A stretch of DNA of 64,000 nt from Monodelphis domestica (GCF_027887165.1 NC_077227.1:441705895-441769894), one strand, 5' to 3'; numbered from the stretch's first letter, positions 34,613-47,300 are shown. Numbers and translations: made by a program. Notes: generated by a model not told the origin, from the sequence alone.

Positions 34613-35869
34613 ATCGACCATTCCATCAATTATCAAAATGAATGGACAATAAAAGCACAATCAGCTGATTTGCTATTCCTATCCTAAGGGGACAATTTTG
34701 CTATTTCTTTTAGGTGATCCTCAAAAGTATGTCTAGAACATCCCCAACCAAATTAGCTTTGGGAATCAAAAAGTAAACCCATGAACAATTTATCAGTTAA
34801 CTAGTCAAAATGCTAGGGCCTGAACCTGGCAAATAGCCATCAATGAGAAAAGAGAATATTAGTTAAATAAGTAAACCAGTACAAATAGTAGAAGGTATTT
34901 AATAATTTGCTAATTAATAGAAACAAGTTGGTTAAAGGATTTCAGCCCTGACCTGACTAGGCACACAGACCATCTGTGTTAAGCATCCTCAGTGCATATA
35001 AAAACTCCAGTTATAAAAGAGTTTCCCTCAAAGTTGTGATTTTTATTTAAATAGATCCTATTCTGAAAAAGTCAAGTTAATGGATAGATACAAAATCCAC
35101 TCCTTTGAATTAGTATTTCAATCTTTATTGGACAAACTGCAGGGGGGTTCCCCCTCTTTATATTACTCAAAGAAGAAAAAGGAGTTCCCTTTCAAGATGC
35201 AGTGTTAACTTCTCCAGATCACTTCTCCTAATTATATCCCCCCAAATCACTTTTCCTCTCTAGTCAACTGGATAATAGGATTACAGGCTTGTTCCTGAAA
35301 AGGGCACTTAGAAAAACATTAGAAGATTAGCACACCCTGGATTCAATCACCCCTGTGTCAGGCCACACATGTTTTGTCAATTTAGGCAGAAAAGAAAGGC
35401 TCTATCCCCAGCCATTCCAGTGAAACAGAGCTGAAGCAATGAATGGTGCAGAAATCTAATTAATTCCAGAAGAATGATTCTCACTCCCCCAACCCTCTCC
35501 AGTTCCCCTCAAAGAATATATCACAAATTCATACTCAAACAGTGAGAGTAGCTTCTGGTAGCTATCTCAGCACATTTTCAGATCAGCCAAAACCCCAGAC
35601 CCTATAACTAAAGCAACAACACTGGGGTGGCTCACATTCTTCATGGCAAACTGGATGTTTTCTCTTATTGTAATCACCCTTTTCCTCATAAAACACACAT
35701 ACCTTAGGGATATTTCTATTTAAGGTCCAATGATGCCAGAGGTGAAAATTCCCTTTTTTCTCACTATAGTTACCCTCTCACTTCCATGTCACAATAAAAG
35801 TGGCTGGGTAAAAAAATAAAAATCAGCATAACTCTTGGGGGTGGGGGGGGGGGAGAATCATACATACAA
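34613..35869. other. Repeat-poor unique DNA with a poly-G run
   Basis: About 1.25 kb with no recognised element. A G-run (gggggtgggggggggggag) lies at about 35837-35855. Confidence 0.45.
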
Positions 35870-35970
35870 TGCAATTCAATTCAATAAATATTAAATAGTT
35901 AATTTCAACAAGCATTAAGTGCCTACTCTTTTGAAGGCACTATGGGTATACAAACAAAAATAAAATTTCT
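35870..35970 (-). mobile_element. L2 3' fragment
   Basis: caagcattaagtgcctactc and ggcactatgggtatacaaac, the inverted L2 end. Confidence 0.6.
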
Positions 35971-35984
35971 CCCTTTTTATTTAT

Positions 35985-37365
35985 AGACTGCTATCCCAAC
36001 TTGCTACCAATGTGCCAATGTCCCTCCAATTCTCAAAAACCCTTAACTGATCCATCCATCTCCATTAGCTATCGTTCCACATTTCTCTTCCATCTGTGGC
36101 TAAACTCCTTGGAAAGGCTGTCAATGATAGGTGCCTCTACTTCTTCTCCTCTCACTCTTATAAACCCTCCCTCTACAGTTGGGCTTCCAGCCTCAACATT
36201 CAACCAAAATTGCCCTCTACAAAGTTAGTAACAATCTCTTAATTGCCAGAATTAGTGGTCTTTTCTCAAGCCTCATCCTTCCTGACCTCTCTTCAGCCTT
36301 TCACTTTGCTGATCATCCTCTTCTCCTGGATATGCTATTCTCCCTGGGTTTTGGACACAGTTCTCTTCCAGTTCTCCTCTTCCTAATTTCTCTATTATTT
36401 TTGAGCATTCCACCATATTCTCACTCAGGTATCTCCCTCAAATTCATACTCACTCTAATATCCAATATCCCTGTTGCCAAGGTCTATATTGATTTTACCT
36501 TCATAACTCTCATAGTCCCTTTCTCTCCTATGACACCACCACCACCCTGGTGCAGGCCTTCATCATCTTGCATCTGGACTATTGCAATTGGCTTCTGATT
36601 GGTCTCCTTGCCTTAAGTCTCTTCCCATTCAGGCCTCTCAGCTGTCAATATGGTCTACGCAAAGCACAGATCTGACCATGTCATTTTCTACTCAATAAAA
36701 TCCAGTGACTCCCTATCACCTATAGAATCAAATACAAAATCTTCTTTTGGCATTTGAGGACATTCATAAATCTGCTGTTCCCCACTCTTTATCCAGTTTT
36801 CTTACACCTTCTATTCCCCAGACTACTTTACTATCAAGGACTCCTTGCCAGAAGCAAATACTCCATCTCATGACTCCATGCTTTTTCACTAGTCCCTCAT
36901 TCCTGGGATGCTTTTTCTCCTCATCCCTACCTTCTGACTACCTTCAAGTGCCAGCTAAAATCTCATCTTCTACAAGAAGTCTTCCCCAATCCTCCTTAAT
37001 TCTAGTGCCTTCCCTCTATTGTTTATTTCCAATTTACTTTGCATAGAGCTTGGTGGTACAATTATTTACATATTGTCTTGCCCAGAAGACTGTGAGGTCC
37101 TTGAAAGATGGTCTTTTGGGGATAGACCCAATGATGGTATTGCTGGATCAAAGAATATGCACAATTTTAGTGTCCTTTGGGTATAATTCCAAATTGCCCT
37201 CCACAATTCCAACAGTGTTTTAATATCCCAATTTTCCTGCATCCCCTCCAACATTTACCATTTTTCTTTTCAATCATATTGGCCATTCTGATAGGTGTGG
37301 CCTTTCTTTATATCCTCATCCCTTAGCACAGTACCTGGAATAGTGTTTAATAAATTTTTGACTGA
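35985..37365 (+). mobile_element. Long L2 LINE, ORF2 C-terminus and 3' end
   Basis: Clear L2: tggctaaactccttggaaag, gaccacc..caccctggtgcaggcctt, tggactattgcaattggctt, cagatctgaccatgtcattt. The 3' end (ccttagcacagtacctggaa) lies beyond a nested L1 piece. ORFs at 36001-36598 and 36747-37046 are pieces of its reading frame in mixed frames. Confidence 0.85.
37120..37300 (-). mobile_element. L1 ORF2 fragment nested in L2
   Basis: Minus-strand L1: inverted tctgataggtgtgg at its 5' edge, gcatcccctccaacattta, ccctccacaattccaacagt, aatgatggtattgctggatc. L2 text resumes on both sides (tggtctttt / cctttctttatatcc). It has no 3'UTR or poly(A). Confidence 0.8.
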
Positions 37366-37377
37366 CATTGCATCCTG

Positions 37378-38760
37378 CCCTCCATCAAGAGCTTACATGA
37401 ATCAGGGAGAGGAGAACTTGTATATAATATATTCAAATAGAATTTAATACAAAATACATCCAAAATAGTTGTGCATGTGGGGATTGGTGCAGGAGGGAGA
37501 ACTCACAAATGAGATGAGGAAAGGCCTCATATAGAAAACAAACACTTGGCTTGGCTTTAATAGTTAGGGATTTCAAGGGATGAAGGTAAACAGGAAGAAC
37601 ATAGGCACTGGCGGCAAACTACATGAAGAGAGAGACAGAAGATGAAATGTCAGGTACAAAGAACAATGATTAGGACAGTTTGAAATATAAAAAGTGTGAA
37701 GGAGAATAATATAATTCCAGAAAGATAGGTAAGAATGTAGAGGTGAATAAGAATGTTGTATGTCAAACCCAGGAGTGTATATCTTATCCTAGAAGTAATA
37801 GGCAACATCTTGAAGCTTCTTGAACAAATCATTGACACAGTCAGACTTGTACTTGAGGAAAAGAGTTTGGCAATTATTTGGAAGTTGGATTAGACAGGGA
37901 AGAAATTGAAGAAGGCAGGTCTAATTAGGGAACTATTGCAAGAGTCTATGTGAAAAGCAGTAAAGGGTTAATGACAAGACCATAAGGGCATTCTGGGCCC
38001 ACTGAGGCAAAAGCAGCCATAAAAGACACACTTGCAGATTTGCCTCAAGACCCTGGCAAGGACTGGTCTGACCTTGCAAGTCTACAAATAACTCTAAGAA
38101 TACCTGGCTTCTTAATTGGCTCAGGACATCCTGACCAGCTAACTTACCACAAAACCTTGGGCTCTATCGCTGGGACAAGTGGCCTTTATGCATACTCTCA
38201 GCCATACTCTGGTACCTTTGTACTTCTAAAGAAATTCTTATGCCAGCAATAACAAATCAAAGAAGACTTTGAAGAGTACTCCTAACTACAGCTGGACACT
38301 CTAATTGGCACCAAGGATGTATGCTCTTGATATATTATTTTCCTTTGATCATAGGGTAGAAACTGTATAAATATTGGACCTGTGTGCTTAATAAAATGGA
38401 ATCCATGATCCCATTCATGACCTCCCCTTCCCGATTGACTTCTCATCCACATGGGACTTTTCTCCCTCTTCTCCCTTCTACCCCAGAGCTGGTCTCCAGA
38501 GAGAACCAGTTCCTATCAGCTTAAACTAGGATGGTAGTTACTCAAGTGGAGAGAGGGATAAGATGTGGTAGAAATAGGTTCAGCAAGCTTTAGCAACTGG
38601 TGAGATATATTGGGTGAATGAGAGAGAAGAGATGAGAATGACACCAAAGTAACAAAAATGAGAAATTTGGAAAGATGCTGGCATTCTTCCTACATAAAGT
38701 TAGGAAGAGGGTTGAGTTTAGAGGAAAAAATGAGCTCTATTTTGGAAGTCTTTGTAATTC
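37378..38760 (-). mobile_element. L2 LINE, interrupted by an LTR
   Basis: Inverted L2 ORF2 text at 37378-37967 (cctagaagtaataggcaaca, ggaactattgcaagagtct), continuing after the LTR at 38525-38760 (actaggatggtagttactca, aaatgagctctattttgg). Confidence 0.75.
37972..38520 (+). mobile_element. Solo LTR inserted in L2
   Basis: 549 bp starting tgacaagaccataagg, with a TATA-like ctgtataaatattgg and aataaa at about 38390. It is flanked by TTAA on both sides (37968-37971 and 38521-38524), and the L2 reads through when it is ignored. The right end is atcagc rather than CA. Confidence 0.7.
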
Positions 38761-38769
38761 TGCTTGGTT

Positions 38770-39255
38770 TCACAGTCTTAACTCGTATTACTTCCCTCCA
38801 ATCATTCTACTCTTTTGGAAAATTGGAGTATTCTATGCTCCTTCCTGTCTTCAATCCCAAAATGCACATTGCACTTTCCAGCTACCATCCCTTTGTTTAT
38901 GTTTCTTATGCCTGGAATGTCCTCCACTCTGTTGAATTAAGGGATAATGGAGCTTATCAAATAGCTTATTGGACTTGGATGTCAGAAAGACTCGAGTTTG
39001 ATACTCACCACAGACACTTACTAGTTGTACAACCATGACTACATTTCCACATCTATAAAAAGATGATAAAAATATATATAGTTCCAACATCACAGTTATG
39101 AGGCTTCTAAGTATGTAAAAACTCTACCAACCTTTAAGTGTCAATTAACCCAAATATGAGTTATGATTGATTTTTTAATTCATCCTTAAGTTCAATTCAA
39201 GTGCCACATCATCCACATGGCTCTCCCTGATTCCCCACTGTATATAATATGGTCT
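38770..39255 (+). mobile_element. L2 pieces with a CORE-SINE between
   Basis: L2 at about 38770-38935 (cttatgcctggaatgtcctc) and 39170-39255 (ttcaagtgccacatcatcca). Between them at 38936-39135 is a plus-strand MIR-type SINE (gcttattggacttggatgtc). Confidence 0.65.
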
Positions 39256-39277
39256 CAGGACTACGTAAGAGTTAAGG

Positions 39278-39489
39278 CTGTGTTGGCAAACCCATGGCAC
39301 GCATGCCAGGGGGGACTGCTCCCCTGCCCCTCTCTACATTTGCTGGGGATGTTTCTCATATCACCAGCCCCTCTGCCCAGTAGCACAATTGGAATGCTTC
39401 CTCCTCTCCTGTCTGGGGTAAGGGGCCAGCTCACACACAGGTGAGGGTGCAGTTTAAGCACCCGATCTGCTAAAGGTTCACTATCACTA
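39278..39489 (+). mobile_element. Non-autonomous hAT-type DNA transposon
   Basis: Ends resemble hAT inverted termini: tgttggcaaacccatggc on the left and aaaggttcactatcacta on the right. The interior is GC-rich. Flanking octamers agttaagg/ttctaagg match only partly. A second copy lies at about 55590. Confidence 0.6.
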
Positions 39490-40474
39490 TTCTAAGGAAA
39501 CAACAACATTCAACCCAAAATAACTATAGTTCATAATATTAAGAGTTAATCTATGTTGCAGGAGTTATTCCTCCTTCTACTAGACAATAAGGCATAAATC
39601 ATGTTTTAGCTAAATTTTTACAGTGCTCTGAATAAAGTACTTTTAAAAGTTTTTTTAATGGAATTTGATATATATAAACACACACAGAAATATCACTTCA
39701 ACACTGCAACTTTCCTAGTTCCCTATATATTATGGGTTGGCATAAGAAATTAAATGGGAATTTGAGGGGAGTTTTACAAAAGCCACAGATGACAAAGAAA
39801 AGATTTTAAAATTCATTTTTACTTAACATTGCCCTACATCTAGCCTATGACCAAATACTTAACCCAAATTTTACAATAAGGTTCTCTGCTACAATAGTGT
39901 GTATATATATATATGTATATATATTAAGGAAGGTTTATTGGGTTTATTGAGAACATTTGGATAGCATGTCTGGATCTCTGATTTCACCAATATGGGGAAA
40001 TCCTAGTGAGGAACTCCCTTTACCCATGCAAATTGGCAACTAGTTGACAAGTTATGATCTAAGAAAGCTTCTTGTGTCACTGAGAGATTAAGTGAACTTC
40101 CCATGATCAAAAAGCCCAAAGGACAGCTTTCTATCCTCTACACCAAGCATTCTAACAGCAACAAAGAATTGAAATCTAGCACTTTGCAATTTCCAAAGCC
40201 ATTTCCTCATCACAACCACATGAAATTGAGAGGCCATGGGCCAAGAAAGGAATCTAGACACCAGAACTTGTCACCTATTCTCAAAATTTATCATAGGAAT
40301 AGGTTCTAAAGACAAGGGATGCATATTCTGTCTGGGTGTCTTCTGGGCAGAAATTTGAAGTACTCTCTAAGTGATCCATAAGTTCAACAATGCTAACAAA
40401 GGTGAAAATGGGAATTAAAGCACAAAAAGCCTTTTGGGAAAGGAACCATGAGTCCTCTTTCTCCTTCCTATCTT
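39490..40474. other. Mostly unique DNA with a TA repeat
   Basis: Has (TA)n at about 39901-39925. 40090-40240 is weakly MIR-like (inverted). No gene seen. Confidence 0.45.
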
Positions 40475-40590
40475 AATACATACTCTAGGAATCCTTGGGT
40501 CTCTTATTTGTAGGGTACAAGCTCCTGGGTGGCAGGAATCTGGTTTTCTGCCTTAATAGTATACAGTGTTGAACTCAATGCTGAAAAGCC
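40475..40590 (+). mobile_element. L2 3' fragment
   Basis: ggtacaagctcctgggtggc followed by a degraded L2 end. Confidence 0.45.
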
Positions 40591-41572
40591 TGAAACCTAT
40601 GGCCTATTATGACAAAGAAAAATTACTATGACTGTATTAACTTTGATGATGATGAAGATGAATGCTACTTATCACCTACAACAAAGGGATGGGAGGTTTA
40701 ATGAGTTAATGTTTTCAAAAGCTTTCAGAACTACTTTGATGAAAGCAGCTGCATTGCTACAAAGCAACCTTTCATCTATGAGACTGAAATAAAGATGCTC
40801 CCTATCTGCCCCCTCCAACTACCATACTCTCTACACGTCCTTTGTCTTCCAAGTAGAATGAGAGGCAAAGGGAAGGAAACTGCTCTGCTGCCACTTCCTT
40901 AGTCCAGATCAGAGAGACCTCTTTTGGTTCAGAGATCACTTTATTTTTCAGTTTGCTAATACATCTTGTTCTGTTTTTTTCTTAAACAACATCATTGATG
41001 ACACACACACAGATGCTCTACTTGGATGCACAGGGCCATCTGAGGAAAGAAAAAAATCTTCCTCCTTGAAAAATAAATGCAAATAGATTCCAATCAACAG
41101 GAAGAGCTCAATTAGAGCCAAGTTCTATATGCTCCAAAGGTGTTGCTATTTTCTCTCTGGCTTTCACCCATTTCCTCTGACCTTGGGGGGAGCGGGGAGG
41201 GATGGGGGTAGAAGGGAACAGGGAAAGATTAATGGTGACAGGCCTAATGGAAAATGGGTCATTGAGCACAGTGTTAGATGTAAGCCCAGAAAGAGGGAGC
41301 AAGGCAGAAGGGCAATCAGGACAAGCGGGACCAAGGCCTCTTGCTATAAAATATGAAGGTCGATACTATTCCAGTGATCCAAACCTCATTTATAAAGGCT
41401 ACAACCTCAGTAGAGAAGAATAGTCCTCAGCTAGCAAAGGACAGGAGAGACCCCACATTAAAACTGTCCCAATTTGAACTATCCCATATGAAGCTAGCCT
41501 AGTGAACTAGATTAAATTCCTGGGTCTAACCTCTATAAGGATCAATTCATTCCATATGGAAAGGAAGAAATA
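40591..41572. other. Unassigned DNA
   Basis: No repeat or gene recognised; short ORFs at 41129-41423 lack coding signature. Confidence 0.4.
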
Positions 41573-41655
41573 AGCATTTATTAAGCACTTACTATGTGTC
41601 CAGCACTGTGCTAGGTATTTTGCTAAGTATTTTACAAATATTATCTCATTAAGAT
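41573..41655 (-). mobile_element. MIR/L2-type 3' fragment
   Basis: gcatttattaagcacttact, agcactgtgctaggtat, ttttacaaatattatctcat. Confidence 0.65.
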
Positions 41656-41988
41656 TCCATTCTACAATTGGACATTAACCCCATCCAAGTGTCTTCTAAA
41701 TTGTCATGTGAAAAGCATAACCAGAAAGATGCCTCATCCCAGCAATACATCCCTTCTCTAGAATCAATTCAAAGCCATTTGTCCTAAGCATGTTGTGTCT
41801 TTGTGAAGCAGCAGCATCTTGTTTATTTGAAGTTGTTTAGAAAATAAAACTCCTTGAGAACAAGGCCTGCATCTTGTTCATTTCATGTCCTTCACACTAA
41901 CTCCTGTACCTTGCAAAACTGTGAGGTGTGATCAATAGGTGTTGGTTGAGTTAAATGGGTGAATAAATTACTTGGTATAATACCTAGT

Positions 41989-42242
41989 GGGCAGCTGAGT
42001 GGCACAGTGACTAGAGTGCCTTGTCTAGAGGCAATAGACATCTTTCTGAGTTCAAATCTGGCCTCACACACTTTCTAGCTGTGTGATCCCAGGAAAAGCC
42101 ACTTAATCCTGCTTGCCTCAATTTCCTCATTTGTAAAATGAATTGGAGAAAGAAATGGCAAACCACTCCAGTATCTTTGCCAAGAAATCCCAAATGGGGC
42201 CACAAAAGGTAGGACATGCCTGCAAAATGACTGAACAACAAC
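41989..42242 (+). mobile_element. Mar1 SINE with exact target-site duplication
   Basis: Complete Mar1 (ggcagctgagtggcacagtg to aaatgactgaacaacaac). Flanked by ataatacctagt at 41977-41988 and 42243-42254. Confidence 0.93.
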
Positions 42243-42344
42243 ATAATACCTAGTAGAGCATCATGTTAGAAGAGGCTTTTATAAGTAAATGGCTCAGTGC
42301 AAATAATAGGCCAATAGAATCAACTTTGAGGAAGAAAAACATCC

Positions 42345-42963
42345 CAAGAAAACATCAAGCATTAGGAGGCAGATCCAACCAAGGTGGTAGAGGCCAAGCT
42401 CTCCCAACATTCCCCTCCAAAAAAACTTTAGAATAATATGTCAAATTGAATTTTGGAGTGGCATAGCCAACAAAAAAGGTCAAGATGAGACACTTTTCCA
42501 GGCCAAGACAGGAGGTTAGAAGAATGTGCATCTACATAGGTGCACTGGGATAAGGACTAGCCAGGAGGGCATCATGGTGAGAGTACCAGGTATGGGCCTC
42601 AGAAGTAGTGATGACATCGCCATTAATAGAAGCAGTAACAGTTTGGAAACTCTCACCATCTAGAGAGAGTAAAAGGATTGGATTTGTCAAAAATAGATTC
42701 TAGGGAAACCCTGTGTTCTAGGGAAACACTGGGCATAGGACTGAGCACTGTTTAATAATTCCATTGCCCATTACCCAGTTGCAACCTACAGTCCAGAACA
42801 TAGAGAAGTGCTTTAAGTCCCCTACTCAGTATCAGAGCAGAAAGGACCATTATTTGTGGTTGCAAGAGAATAGGTCCTCTGACGAGGTAAGAACCAAAGC
42901 ACAGGTCAGGAGAGCAATGACCCCAGATCACATACCTTGGAGGCACCAAATACTTCTAGACCC
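42345..42963 (+). mobile_element. L1 5'UTR, left part
   Basis: L1 promoter-type 5'UTR (caaggtggtagaggccaagc, tcccctccaaaaaaacttta, gaattttggagtggcatagc). It continues after the solo LTR at 43970. Confidence 0.7.
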
Positions 42964-43969
42964 TGTAAACCTTAAAATTTCTTAGACTTATAAACGTTGG
43001 AAATTTCACCATTGGGAAATTTCATACTTGAAAAATTTCCTATTGAGAGTGGGAACTCTATTGGAATGTGAACCCCATTGGCATGGGAGGTTCCTCCTCC
43101 TCCCTTCTTAAGATTACTTTAGGACAGAAACCTTTTGCTGAACAATGGAAAGGGCTTTGACCTATGCTTAAGCATAGAACAGGAATTTCTTTGAGTCATG
43201 ATTGATTTTAGAACTGATACAATGGAGATACTTGGAATGACAGAACCAGGTCTTGGAAATTGCAATCTCCACCCTACTCAGTCCTAACAGGATTTAGGAA
43301 GGGCTGCAGCATAGATCAAAATTTAATTATTCCAATCTCTACCCTACTCAGGGTAACAAGATTTAGGAAGGGCTGTAGCAAAAGAGCAAGATTTAATTAT
43401 TTGAGAATATGACCTTCAACAGACATGTGCAAAGCCACAGACCTCTGGGCGGTCCTGGGTTAAGCTGGAGCCACCATTGGCACAGGGAGACATGGACAGT
43501 GATTGGTAGATGTGAGAACTGAGGGGAGGGAACTTGGATGGTTTCCTTAAAGATAGAGGGGTCTGAGGACTGAGGGGGTGGTTGGAGAGTTTTGGCTCTG
43601 AGTGGTTGGAGAGGTGCTCTGAGAAGCTTGCTCTGAAGGAAGCTAAAGGTGGGGGCCTCTGAGACTGTTTCTCCATTTTGGTCACGTGAGTAATAGGGAC
43701 TGATCTCTTTTCTTTGCCCCAGCTATCTAAGGGCTTGGGCCTTTTGGCCCAGCCTAAACAGAAGGGGTATTTAAGCCCTATTCCCTTCTCTCCCCTTTCT
43801 CTCTCCCTCTCTCTCTCTATCTCTAATTCCTTTCTTCCTCCTGTCTGTAATTAAACTCTATAAAAGGTTGACGGCTGACTTGAGTTTTCATTTAGGAATT
43901 ACATAGCTGAATTCCTTGGCGAACTTAAATTAATACGTATCAGTCTTTTAAAGTGATTTCCTTGTCACA
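42964..43969 (+). mobile_element. Solo LTR inserted in L1 5'UTR
   Basis: 1006 bp, tgtaaacc ... cttgtcaca, flanked by ACCC on both sides (42960-42963 and 43970-43973). It has two 69-bp direct repeats (43263-43331, 43333-43401) in U3, TATTTAA at 43768-43774, attaaa at 43850-43855, and U5 gctgacttgagttttcattt. A 4-bp duplication fits class I (gamma-like) retroviruses. No viral genes remain. Confidence 0.9.
43263..43401 (+). repeat. Tandem U3 enhancer-like repeat
   Basis: Two copies, period 70 bp, sharing accctactcag, gatttaggaagggctg and atttaattatt. Confidence 0.9.
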
Positions 43970-44480
43970 ACCCCCAGAACTAGCAGGGAAAACAGCAGAG
44001 TAAAAACACCTGAAACGCGGCAGTGCCCCTCGTCCCCGGGTGAGTTAAAATTCAAAGTCAAGAAACAGGCTGAAAAAGGCAAAAACAGAAGCTATTATGG
44101 TGACAGGAAACTTCAAGACACAAACTTAGAAGATAATGATGAAAATACCTTTAAGCAAAGCCTCAAAGAAAAATACAGATTGGACACAAGTCCAAAAAGA
44201 ATTCTTGGAACAGCCCTTCTGTGTTGTGTTTTGTTTTTTAAGAGCAAAAAAGAATTTTTTTTTAAATCAATGAGTAGCAGAGGAAAAAAATGGGACAAGA
44301 AATGAGAGCTATACAAGAAAATTATGAAAAGAATTAACAACTTGGTAAAAGAGGCACAAAAATACTGAAGAAAACAATACCTTCATAAAAAGAATTGCTC
44401 AAGTGAAAGCTAATGACCCCACGAGACAAGACATAATAAAACAAAGTAAAAGAAAAAATTTAATAGAAATATTAAGCATC
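43970..44480 (+). mobile_element. L1 5'UTR end and degraded ORF1 start
   Basis: After the LTR, L1 ORF1-type text: gcaaagcctcaaagaaaaat, gaagaattaacaacttgg-type coiled-coil coding text (aaagaattaacaacttggta). Frames are broken and no ORF2 follows. Confidence 0.7.
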
Positions 44481-45774
44481 AGATGGGTTGCAGCTAGTAC
44501 AGGGAAAGAAAAGGAAGTAACTGGCCTCTGGAAAGTCAGTCTCTTTTAGGGTTCCTGGATTCTTATTCTCTATGTTATAGAAAGATCTTAATAAGCCTGG
44601 ACAATCCCCCCAAAAAACTCCAAACCCAGAAATAAAGCCTGAGAAGGGATTATCAATATTTTGACTGAATAAATAGGGCCTTGTTCATCAAAGCCCCAAA
44701 AAAGGGAAATAAGAGGTCTGTCTTCTTTGTAGTTAGAAAGATATAATTGTAGAGGGGAAAAAAAGATATCTTTATGCAACTCCAAGTAAACTTGAAGTTC
44801 TCCTGAAAAGTATTAACAAGTTAAAAATAGGGAAATGTTCTAATAATTAATTAAAACACTAGGATCTAGAACAAGAGAATCCAGAAACATTCAGGAAATT
44901 TCTACTTTTAAAAGGTGATATCATGCATGGTATTTACCAGCCTCCCTCAAACTCTATGAAAATGTGTCTGGAGAGATCCTAGCTGGATCTGATGGACTGA
45001 CCCAATGGACAATTCTGACATTCTCTCCTAAAAGGAGGAGCATGTCCTCAAATGATTGCCAAATACACCCACTCCTAAATACATTTGCCCTTAGATGGAT
45101 TTGAAAGTCTTTAACTAGGTGAATTGAGTGCATTCTAGCACCTTTTATCAGCACTCATTTTGAACCCAGGGAAGCAGCTTCATAGAGGTGATCATGTCCA
45201 GAAGCTCACTTTTCAGATATTAATTTTCACTGTATTTCATTTCTCTGTTCCCCTTGGACCTGGATCATTCCAGACTTGAGGCTATGGTTAATTTATCTTC
45301 TATTTTAGCTGCTGCCACTTATTAAAAATCTAAACCTCCAAAATTACTCTTTTTTTTTTTTAATAAAAGCAAAAACTTGGAAATCAGGCTGAGGCAGAAT
45401 TTCAAATCAAACTGTTCATTCAGACAACTTCATTCCTCCAACTTTTCTTTTTTAATAAATTAGGTCAGTACTATAGCTTTTCTAACTTGTATCTGGGGCC
45501 CCAACTGAGCTGGTTCCTTTTTATTATAAAACCTAAATTAGAAAAGAAGTATTCTTCCCCAGTACAGAATTTTTAACATAAAAGTAAGTGATAAAGACAA
45601 TCTTATCAACCCAAAAGGCACAGGTGGTGAAGACCAGCTATGTACTTAAGGGACTAGTTCTTTTGTTCTCCATTAATTTTTAGTTTTCCTCACAACTGTC
45701 AACCTATCTTTTTACTTGAGTGTTATGAGGATTGAGGACAAGGGACAACTAATAATTCAGTTTATGGTAAAGGG
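44481..45774. other. Unassigned AT-rich DNA
   Basis: No repeat or coding exon recognised. Confidence 0.4.
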
Positions 45775-46330
45775 AATGCATGAAATAAGGCTAGAAAGTC
45801 AGAATGAGAGGGCCAAGCTATTTGCATATTATTCTGGAGGCAATAAGAGTTAGCTCACTTTAAGGTTTTTGAGCAGAGCTTTAGTGTCTAACTTGAACAC
45901 TAGAAATATTAATTTAGCTAGTTGGCTGAAAATTACAGAGGAAAGACTAGAATCAGAGATAACAATCAGATTTTTGTAGTAGTATAAATTGAGAGGATTG
46001 GGGTCTGAATTAGTCTTCACAGCACACATGGAGATGGGTGGTATATAAAAGAAATTGCCAAAGAATCTTGGCAGAATTTGGCAAAGGATTGGAATGGGAG
46101 AAGGAAGGGTATCAAGCAAAGGGAAGAGTTAAAGATGACTCTAAGGTTTCAAGTATGAGTGAATGTAAGGATAGAAAGGGTATCAAGAGAAATGGGAAGT
46201 TGCAGAGGAATTAGAAGTTTTTTAGTTTGGGTTGAGTTGGGGAGGAACAAGGGAAGTGAGATAAGGAAGCATGTTAGACCAACCATTTGCAAGGACTGAT
46301 TTAGCTGGACATTTCTAAATATGAGGATGT
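45775..46330 (-). mobile_element. L2 LINE fragment
   Basis: Inverted L2 ORF2 text: gggaagagttaaagatgact, ctaaggtttcaagtatgag, ggaagttgcagaggaatta. Confidence 0.6.
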
Positions 46331-46784
46331 TAACTGGAAAGTAGTTTGAATAAGCCAAATATTCAAAAGAAGGTTAGATGCAAGGAAATGTATGTATACC
46401 TACTGCAAATACCAAATTGCATCTTGAGGATGAGAGAAGAGTAGGAGGGAATGGGAAAATATAGACTGTAAAAATGATAAAAAAAAAATGAACATTAAAA
46501 TGGTATCTAAATGTAATCTAGAAAAAGAATATAATAAAAAAGTATACATCTTTGACGTGTTGTCTTTGCCACTGGTTTTCAAACATTAACTTGTAAATCA
46601 AAAAATGCTTCCATACAAGATTAACAGGAAAAGAAAAACCAACCATAAATTAAAGATTTTGGACAGTTTTGGCACAACTAGCTGGAGGGAAAATGGTTGT
46701 AATAGTATCCTAACCCAACTCATCTCTTCTCCCACCAAACCACTGTGCATACCACTGCCAGACTACTCTTCCTACTCAGTCTAA

Positions 46785-47300
46785 CTAGTCAACAGTTATT
46801 TTATTAAAGACTTAACAAAGTGCCAGGCACTGCACTCAGTACAAGGATACAAAGAAAGCCTCAAAAACAAAAAAAAAAGGAAGTACATCCTCTCAAAGCA
46901 CTCAGTCAACTGGCAACATGTAAACAACTATGTACACATAAAATATAGAGAGAATAAATGACAGTTTCATAGAAAATAAGCTAAGATTAAAGAGAACTGG
47001 GAAAGGCTTCTTGCTGAGGTGGGACTTTAGCCAAGACCAGAAATAGCAAGAATGCCAATGTCACTGAATTGCAGAATACTCAGAGAGAAGGTAGGACAGG
47101 CCCAGATTTTAAAGCCCAGGAGAAGGGCTTTAAAAGCCAGAGGATTTTATATACTATCCTAGAAGTAATAGGGAGTCACTGAAATTTACTAAATGACAGG
47201 GGGAAGGGAAGGATGTGACTTGGACAAAAAAAATTTTCCTGTTACTTTCTTCAAAATATTCAGTGGTTTCCCTACTACCTGTAGGAATTCTAAATTCAAT
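46785..47300 (-). mobile_element. L2 LINE fragment
   Basis: Inverted L2 3' end (agtgccaggcactgcactca) and ORF2 text (cctagaagtaatagggagtc). A small plus-strand L2 piece lies at 47230-47300 (ttcagtggtttccctactac). Confidence 0.65.

Noticed and set aside
36001..37046. ORFs of 75-139 codons that look hydrophobic or Ser-rich
   Set aside because: Lie in L2 ORF2 sequence in mixed frames.
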